Positions 16,403 to 24,382 of a DNA stretch of 64,000 nt are shown piece after piece. Both the position numbers and the translations under genes were made by a program. The DNA comes from an uncultured Collinsella sp. Lineage in GTDB: Bacteria > Actinomycetota > Coriobacteriia > Coriobacteriales > Coriobacteriaceae. How positions within the stretch are numbered: position 1 is the stretch's first letter; the number at the start of each line of letters is the position of its first letter. The notes beneath the pieces were generated by a model. The model saw only the letters and a program-made list of their open reading frames with translations, was not told where the DNA came from and ran no database searches. Location: the NCBI GenBank assembly GCA_937925715.1, contig CALAMG010000039.1, positions 1 to 64,000 of the forward strand, read 5' to 3'.

Positions 16403-17762
16403 AGACCGGCTTGACCTCCAGCTTTATCCCCTCGGCGCAGGAGTCGCCCAAAACATCCGAAAGGGCCCAGGTCGCATATAGCGGCAAATAGAGAACCGCT
16501 CCGTTGCGCTCAACGTTGCCTCTCGAGAAAACAATCCCGAGCCTTACGCCATATTCAGCCGTATCAAGCACATGACCGAGCGCAGCGTGCGCGTGGTAAT
16601 AGGAGCCCGATTTAACCTCGATCGGAACAGCCGTCCCATCCGGTCCGTCGACCACAAAGTCCACTTCACCGCGCTTTTTTGTCTGATAGTAGTAAAGCTG
16701 GCGATTTTGGGCAGCCAGCTGCTGGGCCACCACGTTTTCGTAAATGCCGCCCAGATTGGGCTCCTTGCTATCAAGATACGCCGCTTGGGCGACTCCAACG
16801 GGGTAGCGCGCCATCAACATGCCCGTATCCGATTGGTATAGCTTGAACTGCGATGGCCGTGCCGTCTTGAGCAGGGGCGACTTTGGCTCGGTTACGATAT
16901 CGGCTTTGAGAGCAACGCCGGCATCGACAAGCCAGACAAAATCTCGCTGGTACTTCTCATAATGCGCCTTGGGGTCAATGGAATTGAGCACGAAACGCTT
17001 GTGTTCGCCCTCGAGCATAATAGGGAGCTGATCGTAGATGCTCTGCACCTGCAGGGCTCGCCCGCTTGCATACTTGGAGATATCCCGCCGGTACTGTTCG
17101 TTGAGCTCTGACTGTAGCTGACGAACAGAGGCAAGGTCGCCCTGCGTGTCAAGGAAACGCTGCACGACCTCCGGCATTCCGCCGACAACGGTATAGGTCC
17201 TGAAGTTTGCCATCATCGCGTCATGAATGTAATCAGGAATGGGCCTCTCGCTGATACACGCGTCACGTATCGTTTGGCGAGCCCCCTCGCTCACCCCGGT
17301 TGCCCAGCAAAACTCCTCAAAATCGAGCGGGAACATCCTAAGCTCGTGGACATACCCCACGGGATAGGACCTGACGCCCTTGAACTGGGTCCCGAGCATT
17401 GACCCCGAAAACGCCCAGCGGCACCTCCCGTCCTCAACAAGGAACTTTGCCATCGTCATGATGTCGGGGGCCTCTTGGACCTCATCGATAAACACGAGCG
17501 TTTTGCCTGGTGCAATCGACTTTCCCGAAAGAAGCGTCACCCTGCTGATGAAATCATCGGCATCCCGCGCCTCGAGAAGAGCATCTTTTGCCTGGCGATT
17601 TTCCATGAGGTTAAGCTCGATGTAGGTTGCATGGCTGGCTTTGCCAAATGCGCGAATCGAATAGCTTTTGCCGATCTGGCGAGAACCCGTGATGAATAAG
17701 GCCTTTTGCTCGGCAGACTTCAGCCAACGCTCCAGCTCTGCCGCTATTTTCCTGCGCAGCAT
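16401..17762 (-). CDS. AAA ATPase with C-terminal DUF4143 domain (second copy)
   Basis: This 453-residue paralogue of the 14422-15792 product has Walker A GSRQIGKS near residues 26-33, Walker B TLVFIDEVQEAP near 90 and a DUF4143 part with the VDFVVDGPDGTAVPIEVKSGSY segment near the C terminus. It is divergent from the first copy at the sequence level, so it is not a recent duplication. The start at 17762 is preceded by GGGGAGAG; eight codons further upstream lack a site. A TATAAT and three evenly spaced repeats lie upstream. Function is unknown. Confidence 0.9.
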   Translation of the reverse strand: MLRRKIAAELERWLKSAEQKALFITGSRQIGKSYSIRAFGKASHATYIELNLMENRQAKDALLEARDADDFISRVTLLSGKSIAPGKTLVFIDEVQEAPDIMTMAKFLVEDGRCRWAFSGSMLGTQFKGVRSYPVGYVHELRMFPLDFEEFCWATGVSEGARQTIRDACISERPIPDYIHDAMMANFRTYTVVGGMPEVVQRFLDTQGDLASVRQLQSELNEQYRRDISKYASGRALQVQSIYDQLPIMLEGEHKRFVLNSIDPKAHYEKYQRDFVWLVDAGVALKADIVTEPKSPLLKTARPSQFKLYQSDTGMLMARYPVGVAQAAYLDSKEPNLGGIYENVVAQQLAAQNRQLYYYQTKKRGEVDFVVDGPDGTAVPIEVKSGSYYHAHAALGHVLDTAEYGVRLGIVFSRGNVERNGAVLYLPLYATWALSDVLGDSCAEGIKLEVKPV

Positions 17763-17784
17763 AGGCTCTCCCCTCAGTGTCATC

Positions 17785-17878
17785 AAATGAAATGCAAAGT
17801 TTTATGCGCTTAATTATCGATGAAATGTAGGATTTTTAGAACCTAAAATCGGATGAAATGCAGAGATTTAGGATTATA
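17785..17878 (-). promoter_or_regulatory. Minus-strand promoter region with three 33-bp-spaced direct repeats
   Basis: A TATAAT hexamer (minus strand, 17873-17878) stands upstream of the second DUF4143 ATPase. Downstream of it come three copies of GATGAAATGYARRGWTTT (read on the plus strand), with their GAAATG cores at about 17789, 17822 and 17855, each 33 bp apart. The region is AT-rich compared with its surroundings. The helical-phase spacing suggests binding of an oligomeric regulator in the leader; this is inference. No good -35 box is seen. Confidence 0.5.
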
Positions 17879-17903
17879 AGCAAAAAGAAGGGGCAGCCCC
17901 GGC

Positions 17904-17938
17904 GAATGTGACAAAGGGGCTGTCCCTTTGCCACATTG
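17904..17938. repeat. Short GTGACAAAGGGGC-type palindrome
   Basis: GAATGTGACAAAGGGGC pairs with GTCCCTTTGCCACATT, giving one more copy of the short palindrome family. It sits 8 bp beyond the stop codon of the TIGR04076-like gene on the minus strand. Confidence 0.75.
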
Positions 17939-17945
17939 CGCTCGA

Positions 17946-18275
17946 CTACTCGTCAACGATCTCGGCAAGCCAGACGTTCAGCGTATCGACCTCGGGGCAG
18001 CAGAACTTTGCCGTACCAGGCTCGTTGCCAGGCACGGTTCCGCCATAGCGCAGGATATCGATATAGGGAAAGCCCACATGGCAGGCCATGGCACACATCT
18101 TGCCGCGGTCGCGGTCAAAGTCGAAGACGTCGCCCGGTTTGTGACCATGGTGGCAGCGGCACGCACCCAGCTGGTCCACGCAGCTCACGCGGATACGCGG
18201 ACGCTTGCCACGCGGCGCGCCGAGCGGCTTGCCCCCGCCCGCAGGCTTGGCGCCGCCCTCGCCAGCATTACTCAT
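17946..18275 (-). CDS. Small Cys-rich TIGR04076-like protein
   Basis: This 109-residue protein contains a glycine- and lysine-rich start and a compact domain with several Cys and His (SCVDQLGACRCHHGHKPGD, CAMACHVGFPYIDILRYGG, FCCPEVDTLNVW). The pattern resembles the TIGR04076 family of uncharacterised proteins, which may bind a metal. Its ATG overlaps the end of the upstream kinase gene by eight bases, indicating translational coupling. The function is unknown. Confidence 0.75.
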   Translation of the reverse strand: MSNAGEGGAKPAGGGKPLGAPRGKRPRIRVSCVDQLGACRCHHGHKPGDVFDFDRDRGKMCAMACHVGFPYIDILRYGGTVPGNEPGTAKFCCPEVDTLNVWLAEIVDE

Positions 18276-19092
18276 GGTCAATCACGTCCAGGCAGGCCTC
18301 GATGGGAAGGCCAGCCGACTTATCCTCTTGGTCGGCATTGCGCTCGATAAGCTCAGCCACCACGCGCATGGCATCGGACGTCGCGCGCTGCAGACTCCAA
18401 CCTGCCATAACGCGGCCGACGAGCACCGCCGAGAACGTGTCGCCCGTGCCCGGGAAATAGACCGGGATCAGGTCGAAGGGAATCGTGAAGTACTCCCCCG
18501 CCACATGGTCGTAACCGATGACGACATTCGCACCGTCGACCACAGCGCTCGTAATGACCACCGACTTGGCGCCCAGGGCACGCACGGCATCCACAAGAGT
18601 GCGGCCCTCATCGGGCGTGATTTGCTCGGCAATGGGCGTATCGGTGAGCAGGCACGCCTCGGTGTAGTTTGGCACCGCATAGTCGGCGCACTCGAGCAGG
18701 CTGCGCATGAGACCGATCGTGGACTCGGGCACGCCGGCGTAGAGCTTGCCGTTGTCGCCCATGATGGGGTCGACGAACACCTTGGTACCCTTTTGCGCGC
18801 GACGGTGGCAGAAGTCCGAAATGATGCGCGTCTCTTCCTCGGTCACGATAAAGCCGGTAGAGATGGCGTCGAACTCAAAGCCGAGCTCCTCCCAGATGGC
18901 GAGGCTCTGGCGCACGTACTCGGTGGTGTCGTGGATGTAGAACTTGGGATAGTTGAGCGTATCGGACACAAGTGCCGTCGGCAGGTTGTGGATGCGGTAG
19001 CCCATGTGCGACAGCACCGGCAGCATGGCGGAAAGCGCGACCTTGCCGTAGCCGCACATATCGTTGATCAGCAGCAGCTGAGTGTTCTTCAT
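18268..19092 (-). CDS. pdxY: Pyridoxal/pyridoxine kinase-like PfkB-superfamily kinase
   Basis: This 274-residue protein resembles PdxY/PdxK kinases, which phosphorylate pyridoxal to pyridoxal 5'-phosphate. Visible elements are an N-terminal INDMCGYGKVALSAMLPVLSHMG substrate segment, VFVDPIMGDNGKLY near residue 115 and the anion-hole/catalytic segment FPGTGDTFSAVLVGRVM near residue 220 with the catalytic Asp. The start at 19092 follows AAGGGAG. It overlaps the following small Cys-rich gene. A hydroxymethylpyrimidine kinase activity is an alternative, but the layout favours pyridoxal. Confidence 0.85.
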   Translation of the reverse strand: MKNTQLLLINDMCGYGKVALSAMLPVLSHMGYRIHNLPTALVSDTLNYPKFYIHDTTEYVRQSLAIWEELGFEFDAISTGFIVTEEETRIISDFCHRRAQKGTKVFVDPIMGDNGKLYAGVPESTIGLMRSLLECADYAVPNYTEACLLTDTPIAEQITPDEGRTLVDAVRALGAKSVVITSAVVDGANVVIGYDHVAGEYFTIPFDLIPVYFPGTGDTFSAVLVGRVMAGWSLQRATSDAMRVVAELIERNADQEDKSAGLPIEACLDVIDHE

Positions 19093-19220
19093 GAGGGTCT
19101 CCCTTGGTTCGGGCACGGCGCAGCAGCGCCACAGTGCGACTAAGTGTAGCGCAGGGGACGTTGTGAGCGGGCGCTACGGTCGCGAAGAGCGCATTGTTGC
19201 GAAAAGGTTACGAAAACGAG

Positions 19221-19350
19221 GTAGTCGTTGGGGACGTTCTTAAATGACTAGTCAAACAAGAACGTCCCCAACGACTATCCCGGCAATTAGCCCAAGGAGT
19301 GTCCCCAAGTGCCGGCACATAAGGAACGTCCCTAAGTGCCAAAACGACTG
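19221..19350. repeat. Inverted repeats of the GGGGACGTTC type
   Basis: The arm GGTAGTCGTTGGGGACGTTC (about 19220) pairs with its exact inverted counterpart ending at 19277, with a short loop containing ACTAGT. A second imperfect pair of related arms (AAGGAGTGTCCCCAAGTGCC and AAGGAACGTCCCTAAGTGCC) follows to about 19340. A partial relative precedes the 131-bp element at 4782. No gene is visible. Confidence 0.7.
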
Positions 19351-19362
19351 GTCGGGCAACGC

Positions 19363-19493
19363 CGATGTTTTGGCGAAGTCAGCGAAAACCCGCCAGAGTG
19401 AGCAAGGTGCCTTGAAACGAGGCGGCATTGACCTTCTGGTCATGCCGCCGAAGTTGAAAGGCAGATTGCCGCTCTGGCGGGTTTGCAGCGTCG
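19363..19493. repeat. 131-bp palindromic element, copy 2
   Basis: This has the same length and design as copy 1: CGATGTTTTGGC at the left edge, arms AAACCCGCCAGAG / CTCTGGCGGGTTT at 19387-19399 and 19472-19484, and centre GGCATTGACC-N4-GGTCATGCC. The arm sequence differs from copy 1, but complementarity within the copy is kept. Confidence 0.75.
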
Positions 19494-19540
19494 AGCCGTT
19501 ACGCGGTTTGGTAAAACCGCGTAACCACTAGTTTGGTACC

Positions 19541-19600
19541 TTGACATTCATTTCTCATGCTCCTAGATTGGTTAGGCACAAAACAATTCCACTACCTAAC
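19541..19600 (+). promoter_or_regulatory. Promoter and candidate operator of the marR-ABC exporter operon
   Basis: TTGACA at 19541-19546 and TAGATT at 19564-19569 are separated by exactly 17 bp, a good sigma-70-type promoter. Immediately downstream lies an inverted repeat GTTAGG (19571-19576) / CCTAAC (19595-19600), placed where a repressor would block transcription. It is the natural candidate for autoregulation by the MarR protein encoded just downstream. A ribosome site AAAGGAG follows at about 19607. Confidence 0.65.
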
Positions 19601-19624
19601 TAAAGAAAGGAGCAACACTAATTC

Positions 19625-20131
19625 ATGTGCGATGAACCTCTTAACCTTTGTTCGCACGAGCCCGGCGGCGACCCGTCACAGCCGGCGGATGCACCCGAAG
19701 CGGTTAGCTCAGAAGACAAGCTTGCCAAGCGCATCCTCAATGGCCTGGGCTTTTGCGGCCATTACATGCATTTTCATGGCGGAGGCGTGTCCGGCAAGGC
19801 GCCCATCATCTGCCTGCTGGCCAAGCAACCCGGCGGCGAGATGTCGCAGCAGGAACTCGGCATGCACTTTGACCTCAAGCCGGGGTCGCTTTCCGAGATC
19901 CTGTCCAAACTCGAGCTCAACGGCCTCATCGAGCGCAGCCGTAACCCCAAGGATCGACGGCAGCTCACCATTCGCCTGACCGAAACCGGCCGGGAAAACG
20001 CCCGCATCGACCAGGCAGCCCGCATTCGCTTTAGAGAGCAGGCCTTTGGTGCCCTCACCCACGACGAGCGCGAGCAGCTCGCCGAAATGCTCGAGAAAAT
20101 CCGTGTAACCTGGGAGGAACTGGATGATTAA
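19625..20131 (+). CDS. MarR family transcriptional regulator
   Basis: This 168-residue protein has a winged-helix domain: LGMHFDLKPGSLSEILSKLELNGLIERSRNPKDRRQ covers the recognition helix and wing with the DxR motif, flanked by dimerisation helices. An unusual His-rich stretch, GFCGHYMHFHGGGVSG, precedes the DNA-binding part. The ATG at 19625 is 12 bases after AAAGGAG. The gene overlaps the following ABC exporter gene by eight bases, so it almost certainly regulates that operon from the promoter at 19541. Confidence 0.92.
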   Translation: MCDEPLNLCSHEPGGDPSQPADAPEAVSSEDKLAKRILNGLGFCGHYMHFHGGGVSGKAPIICLLAKQPGGEMSQQELGMHFDLKPGSLSEILSKLELNGLIERSRNPKDRRQLTIRLTETGRENARIDQAARIRFREQAFGALTHDEREQLAEMLEKIRVTWEELDD

Positions 20132-21938
20132 AACCCTCATGGGCAGCATCCGCGACTATATAAAAGTCACCGTTGCCACGCCGTTGCTCGTGCTTGGCGA
20201 GGTGCTCTGCGAGATGCTGATTCCATTTATCACCGCCAACCTGATCGACGCCATCAAAGATGGCACCACCGTAGCCGAGATGCTTCCCACCGCGGGCTTT
20301 TTGGTGCTCATCGCGCTGACGTCGCTTGCTTTTGGCGCCGCTGCCGGCGTCACCTGCAGCCATGCGAGTTGCGGCTTCGCTAAGAACCTGCGTCACGACC
20401 TGTTCTACAAGATCCAGACGTTCAGCTTTGCCAACATCGATGAGTTCTCGAGCTCCTCGCTCGTCACGCGCCTGACCACCGATATCAACAACGTGCAGCA
20501 GGCCTTTATGATGATCATCCGTATCGCCGTGCGCGCGCCGTTGGTATTGATCTTCGCCTTTACCATGGCATTTATCATGGGCGGCAGCGTCGCCATGGTC
20601 TACCTGGTCATCATTCCGCTGCTGGGCTTTGGGCTGTTCTTTATCATCTTTAAGGTGCGTCCCATCTTCTCGCGCGTGTTCCACAAGTACGACGCCCTTA
20701 ACGAGTCCGTCGAGGAAAACGTCACCGGCATGCGCGTGGTCAAGAGCTACGTGCGCGAAGACTTTGAGAAGGAGAAGTTCGCGACCGCCGCACGCGACGT
20801 CCAGATGGACTTCACCCGCGCCGAGAAGCTGCTTGCCTTTAACAACCCCATGATGAACATCTGCGTCAACGGCGCGTTTGTCGTCATCATCTACCTGGGC
20901 TCCAAGCTCATCATCACGAGCCAGGGCACGCTGTTCGACGTGGGCCAGCTCTCCTCGATCTTTACCTATGGCTTCCAAATCCTCATGAGCCTGATGCAGC
21001 TATCGATGATCTTTGTCATGGTGACCATGGCCGACGAATCGGCGCACCGCATCACCGAGGTGCTGGCCGCCGAGCCCACGATCGCCGATCCCGCCGAGCC
21101 CGTGCTCGAGGTCGCCGATGGCTCCATCGACTTTGACCACGTGAGCTTTAAGTATTCCGCGCATGCGAAGCGCCAGGCGCTCGACGATATCGACCTGCAC
21201 ATTAAGAGCGGCGAGACCATCGGCATCATCGGCGGCACCGGCTCGGCCAAGTCCACGCTCGTAAACCTCATCGCCCGCCTGTACGACGCCACCGAGGGTA
21301 CCGTGCGCGTGGGCGGCGTGGATGTACGCGACTACGACTTGGACGCCCTGCGCCACCAGGTGGCCATGGTGCTGCAGAAAAACGTGCTGTTTAGCGGCAC
21401 GATTGCCGAGAACCTGCGTTGGGGCGACCCGAACGCCACCGACGAAGAGGTCCGCGAGGCCGCGCATCTGGCCTGCGCCGACGAGTTTGTCGACGGCTTC
21501 CCCAAGGGCTATGACACCTGGATCGAACAGGGCGGCTCCAATGTTTCCGGCGGTCAGAAGCAGCGCCTGTGCATTGCGCGTGCCCTGCTGCGTCGCCCCA
21601 AGATCTTGATCCTGGACGACTCCACGAGCGCCGTCGACACCAAGACCGACGCCAAGATTCGCGCAGGGCTGGCAAGCTATCTGCCCAACACGACCAAGCT
21701 CATCATCGCCCAGCGCATTAGCTCCGTGCAGGACGCAGACCGCATCATCGTCATGGAGGGCGGCCGCATCGCGCAGATCGGTAACCACGACGAGCTGCTC
21801 AAGACGAGCGAGATCTACCGCGAGACCTTTACCTCGCAGAACAAGATGTCTGCCGAGGGCGAAGAGGCCGTCGAGGCCGACACCGAGGCATCCGTAACGC
21901 AAGCTCAGACCCAGGAAGGAGGCGAGGCACATGAGTAA
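20124..21938 (+). CDS. Heterodimeric ABC exporter, degenerate-site subunit
   Basis: This 604-residue half-transporter has six transmembrane helices (residues about 1-310) and an ATPase domain. Signature VSGGQKQRLCIARAL and Walker B ILILDDSTSAVD are present; the Asp where a catalytic Glu is expected marks the degenerate subunit, as in TM287. Walker A reads GGTGSAKST, where an Ala replaces the Gly before the catalytic Lys. The gene overlaps both the MarR gene and the next ABC gene. The pair probably exports a drug or lipid-like compound; the substrate is unknown. A long acidic tail rich in Glu and Ala ends the protein. Confidence 0.93.
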   Translation: MIKTLMGSIRDYIKVTVATPLLVLGEVLCEMLIPFITANLIDAIKDGTTVAEMLPTAGFLVLIALTSLAFGAAAGVTCSHASCGFAKNLRHDLFYKIQTFSFANIDEFSSSSLVTRLTTDINNVQQAFMMIIRIAVRAPLVLIFAFTMAFIMGGSVAMVYLVIIPLLGFGLFFIIFKVRPIFSRVFHKYDALNESVEENVTGMRVVKSYVREDFEKEKFATAARDVQMDFTRAEKLLAFNNPMMNICVNGAFVVIIYLGSKLIITSQGTLFDVGQLSSIFTYGFQILMSLMQLSMIFVMVTMADESAHRITEVLAAEPTIADPAEPVLEVADGSIDFDHVSFKYSAHAKRQALDDIDLHIKSGETIGIIGGTGSAKSTLVNLIARLYDATEGTVRVGGVDVRDYDLDALRHQVAMVLQKNVLFSGTIAENLRWGDPNATDEEVREAAHLACADEFVDGFPKGYDTWIEQGGSNVSGGQKQRLCIARALLRRPKILILDDSTSAVDTKTDAKIRAGLASYLPNTTKLIIAQRISSVQDADRIIVMEGGRIAQIGNHDELLKTSEIYRETFTSQNKMSAEGEEAVEADTEASVTQAQTQEGGEAHE

Positions 21939-23850
21939 GGCAACGACCGCCGAGCGCGCGCTCAACCGCAAGGGCGGCACCATGTCGCGCCTCATCAAGA
22001 CGCTCTTTGGCTTTTACCCCGTGCTTTTGCCCCTCGTCGTCGCCGGCGTGGTGCTCTGCGCCATCATCAACTCCATCGGCGCGACCTTCCTTCAGAGCGC
22101 CCTGCAGATTATTAGCGAATCGTGGCAGTCGGGCGATTGGGGAGCCGCGCAGCCCAAGATCGCACAGCTCGTGACCACCCTCGCCTGCATCTACGGCATC
22201 GGCATCCTGTCCTCGCTCTTCTGGAACCGCGCCATGGCCATCGTCACGCAGGGCTCGCTGGAGAAGCTGCGCGAGAAGATGTTCAACCGCATGCAGGACC
22301 TGCCGATCCGCTACTTCGACACGCACCAGCGCGGCGACATCATGAGCCACTACACCAATGACATCGACACGCTGCGCCAGATGATCAGCCAGTCGCTGCC
22401 CAACCTGCTCATGACGGTCATCGTCATCGTCACGGTGTTCTTTATCATGCTGTACTACAGCGTGTGGATGTGCTTGGTCATTATTGCCGGCGTCGCCTTT
22501 ATGACCTTTATGACCAAGCTGCTCGGCTCCAACTCCGCGCGCTTCTTTATTGCGCAGCAGACCGAGCTCGGCGTTGTCGAGGGCCATATCGAGGAAGTCA
22601 TGAACGGCCAGAAGGTCGTCAAGGCATTCTGCCACGAGTCTGCCGCCGAAGCCGATTTTGACGAGCGCAACGAAAAGCTCTTCGAGGTCTCGCAGAAGGC
22701 CAACATGTACGCCAACATCCTCATGCCCATCCTTATGAACCTGGGCAACCTGCTCTACGTGCTGGTCGCACTGGCCGGCGGCATTTTCCTAGCGCTGGGC
22801 GTGCCCAACCTGAGCATCTCGGGCATGGCGCTGTCCATCGCCGTCGTGGTGCCGTTCCTCAACATGACCAAGCAGTTCTGTGGACAGATCGGCCAGATCT
22901 CGCAGCAGATCAACGCCGTGGTCATGGGCCTCGCCGGCGCCGACCGTATCTTTGAGCTCATCGACGAGGAGCCCGAAGCCGACGAAGGCTATGTGACGCT
23001 TGTCAACGCTCAGGTGAACCCCGATACCTGGCAGCTCGAGGAGGCCGACCACCACACTGGCATGTGGGCATGGAAACATCCGCACCGCGCAACCGGCGAG
23101 ATCGAGTACGTGCCGCTGCGTGGCGACCTGGTCATGGACAACGTCGACTTTGGCTACACGCCCGACCACGAGGTGCTGCACGGCGTGTCCGTGTTTGCCA
23201 AGCCGGGCCAGAAGGTCGCGTTTGTCGGCGCCACCGGTGCCGGTAAGACGACCATCACCAACCTCATCAACCGCTTCTATGACATCGCCGACGGCAAGAT
23301 TCGCTACGACGGCATCAACGTCAACAAGATCCGCAAGGCAGACCTGCGCCGCTCGCTGGGCGTGGTGCTGCAGGACGTAAACCTGTTCACCGGCACCGTG
23401 ATGGATAACATCCGCTACGGCAATCTGGATGCCACCGACGAGGAGTGCATCGCGGCAGCAAAGCTCGCCGGCGCGGACGACTTTATCACCCGCCTGCCCG
23501 ACGGCTACGACACGATGCTCACCGGCAACGGCGCCCAGCTGTCGCAGGGCCAGCGCCAGCTGATCTCGATCGCACGCGCCGCCGTCGCCGATCCGCCGGC
23601 GATGATCCTGGACGAGGCCACGTCGAGCATCGATACCCGCACCGAGGCCATCGTGCAAGCCGGCATGGACAAGCTCATGGAAGGCCGCACGACGTTTGTC
23701 ATCGCGCACCGCCTGTCCACCGTGCGCAACTCCGACGCGATCATCTGTCTGGATCACGGCCGCATCATCGAGCGCGGCAACCACGACGAGCTGATTGCCA
23801 AGCGCGGGTATTACTACCAGCTCTATACCGGAGCGTTTGAGCTGGAGTAG
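21931..23850 (+). CDS. Heterodimeric ABC exporter, canonical-site subunit
   Basis: This 639-residue partner of the preceding product has six membrane helices (residues about 20-320), an insertion of about 45 residues (VNAQVNPDTWQLEEADHH) between membrane and ATPase domains, Walker A GATGAGKTT, signature LSQGQRQLISIARA and Walker B MILDEATSSIDTRTE with the catalytic Glu. Overlap with the upstream gene by eight bases shows coupled translation. A palindromic element and a strong terminator follow. Confidence 0.94.
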   Translation: MSKATTAERALNRKGGTMSRLIKTLFGFYPVLLPLVVAGVVLCAIINSIGATFLQSALQIISESWQSGDWGAAQPKIAQLVTTLACIYGIGILSSLFWNRAMAIVTQGSLEKLREKMFNRMQDLPIRYFDTHQRGDIMSHYTNDIDTLRQMISQSLPNLLMTVIVIVTVFFIMLYYSVWMCLVIIAGVAFMTFMTKLLGSNSARFFIAQQTELGVVEGHIEEVMNGQKVVKAFCHESAAEADFDERNEKLFEVSQKANMYANILMPILMNLGNLLYVLVALAGGIFLALGVPNLSISGMALSIAVVVPFLNMTKQFCGQIGQISQQINAVVMGLAGADRIFELIDEEPEADEGYVTLVNAQVNPDTWQLEEADHHTGMWAWKHPHRATGEIEYVPLRGDLVMDNVDFGYTPDHEVLHGVSVFAKPGQKVAFVGATGAGKTTITNLINRFYDIADGKIRYDGINVNKIRKADLRRSLGVVLQDVNLFTGTVMDNIRYGNLDATDEECIAAAKLAGADDFITRLPDGYDTMLTGNGAQLSQGQRQLISIARAAVADPPAMILDEATSSIDTRTEAIVQAGMDKLMEGRTTFVIAHRLSTVRNSDAIICLDHGRIIERGNHDELIAKRGYYYQLYTGAFELE

Positions 23851-23854
23851 TTCG

Positions 23855-23949
23855 GCTCGCCGAGATGGCCGATTTGCCGCTCATTCGTCGGGCATGACCC
23901 TAAGGTCAATGCCCTCCTCTTTCGGGGCAAATCGACTCATCTCAGCGAC
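23855..23949. repeat. Palindromic element related to the 131-bp family
   Basis: Arms CGAGATGgcCGATTTGCC and GGCAAATCGactCATCTC enclose the centre GGCATGACC-N4-GGTCAATGCC at about 23891-23913, the same core as at 4862 and 19422. The element is shorter (about 95 bp) and its arms are unrelated in sequence to the other two copies. Confidence 0.7.
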
Positions 23950-23974
23950 CCAAACACAATGCGCCGCAACGAAT

Positions 23975-24011
23975 AAAGCCTCCGCAGCCACACGAGCTGC
24001 GGAGGCTTTTT
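23975..24011 (+). terminator. Rho-independent terminator of the ABC exporter operon
   Basis: AAAGCCTCCGCAG and CTGCGGAGGCTTTTT form a 13-bp stem with a ten-base loop and a T-run. The stem and loop closely resemble the inner hairpin of the nested element at 61291-61415. Confidence 0.85.
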
Positions 24012-24020
24012 CATGCCGGC

Positions 24021-24192
24021 CGGAAACCGTATCCCACTTTTCGGGCCCAAAATGGGATGCCGTTTCCCGCTGGACCCCCTCCGGGAAACGGCATCCCATT
24101 TCAAGGGGGTAAACCGGGATGTGATTTCCCCTAACGGCACCTTTGGGAAGCCGCATCCCACTCTAGACGCACAAAACGGGATGAGCTTTCCC
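24021..24192. repeat. 61-bp palindromic tandem array 1 (three units)
   Basis: Three units of about 60 bp each hold two converging 16-bp motifs: GGGAAACSGYATCCCA and, about 16 bp later, YGGGATGNNNTTTCCC, which are inverted repeats of each other. Units differ at many positions but the GGGAAA/TCCCA and TGGGA/TTTCCC ends are kept. Larger arrays are at 45721-46079 and 50404-50830. No coding function is apparent; the remaining bases to 24382 contain nothing I can assign. Confidence 0.8.
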
Positions 24193-24382
24193 ATGGTGAT
24201 CCAAGACCAGAAGCATGTCCGATAGCGCGGCCAGGTCAAGAACAACAAGGCAAGCGTCACGCCAATTTGGACGAGCGTCTGCTGCAGTTTGAGGCTGCTG
24301 GCCCATATGGTAGAGTTAACCACCCATGAATTTCAGCACACTGCGTGCTACCTGTTCTTTTGTCATTTAGGGGAGTGAACTT

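Noticed and set aside
14422..17762. A phage-defence or toxin system formed by the two ATPases and phosphatase
   Set aside because: The genes are not in one operon and no nuclease, protease or toxin partner is present; DUF4143 ATPases are common housekeeping-like orphans in gut bacteria.
24013..24225. A 70-codon plus-strand frame across the first 61-bp array
   Set aside because: Its peptide simply reflects the repeated units (GNRIPLFGPKMG, GKPHPTL); frames of the same kind appear in all arrays and in several frames at once.
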